From positions 1 through 24,495 of the forward strand of contig LT635998.1 in the NCBI GenBank assembly GCA_900128565.1: a stretch of 24,495 bases of DNA, in the 5' to 3' direction. The DNA comes from Stramenopiles sp. TOSAG23-6 (Eukaryota; Sar). Positions within the stretch are counted from its first letter, which is position 1; each line of letters begins with the position of its first letter. Below the pieces are notes generated by a model that did no database searches, was not told the DNA's origin, and saw nothing but the letters and a program-made list of their open reading frames with translations. Shown here in pieces: positions 24,458-24,495 of this stretch. A program made the position numbers and the translations under genes.

Positions 24458-24495
24458 CTGATGATATCGATGTTGTGAAACCTATTGAAAGTTTT
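24458..24495 (-). repeat. Terminal arm of the 38-bp inverted repeat (fold-back end)
   Basis: The last 38 bases repeat 22904-22941 inverted, up to the final base, so the match may extend beyond the window. In the protease frame it introduces a stop (482-484 of the last 500 bases, TAG on minus) and non-protease residues, so this copy is the misplaced one. Confidence 0.95.

Overview
The window reads as nuclear DNA of a flagellated protist, most likely a heterokont (stramenopile). Genes are long, mostly uninterrupted ORFs with the standard stop codons TAA, TAG and TGA all in use. They are tightly packed on alternating strands: convergent pairs are 32-156 bp apart and divergent pairs share 250-385 bp promoters. 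The heterokont assignment is inferred mainly from a secreted EGF-type protein with the features of the mastigoneme (flagellar hair) / Sig1-Ocm1 family, next to an axonemal CFAP61 gene. No bacterial operon signals, tRNA, rRNA, CRISPR array or transposon was seen.

Layout, left to right. (1) A Doa10/MARCH6-type ER ubiquitin ligase is split in two: its RINGv N-terminus lies on the minus strand at 1-468, and the rest, including an embedded PH domain, lies on the plus strand from 901 to 4671. The two parts share an exact 33-bp inverted repeat, and flipping 1-933 would restore one reading frame of about 1401 codons. (2) A small membrane protein with a very basic, repetitive tail (minus, 4710-5612). 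(3) CFAP61, carrying an inserted adenylate-kinase-like domain whose P-loop lysine is missing (plus, 5865-10598). (4) The mastigoneme-like EGF protein (minus, 10755-12785). (5) A SLOG/LSDAT-like nucleotide-binding-fold protein with a basic N-terminus (plus, 13169-14368). (6) A large SLP1/SUCO-type SUN-domain ER protein (minus, 14448-18839). (7) A Reeler-DOMON-ferric reductase/NOX fusion with a one-base frameshift (plus, 19158-21754). (8) A REX1-B (REX1BD) family protein (plus, 22095-22772). (9) The C-terminal part of a pepsin-like aspartyl protease with four EGF-like repeats and a membrane anchor (minus, 22805-24457).

Both window edges end in exact inverted copies of nearby interior sequence (33 bp on the left, at least 38 bp on the right), and each breaks a gene. 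The simplest reading is fold-back chimerism at both contig ends, as is typical of whole-genome-amplified single cells. A true invertible switch at the left end is possible but less likely.

Two functional themes recur: flagellum (CFAP61, mastigoneme-like protein) and ER membrane quality control (Doa10-like ligase, SLP1/SUCO-like SUN protein). The most unusual points are the multidomain architectures (PH inside Doa10, degenerate adenylate kinase inside CFAP61, Reeler-DOMON fused to a NOX-type reductase, aspartyl protease fused to EGF repeats), and a short motif, CTACTAG, found 54-91 bp upstream of five start codons.
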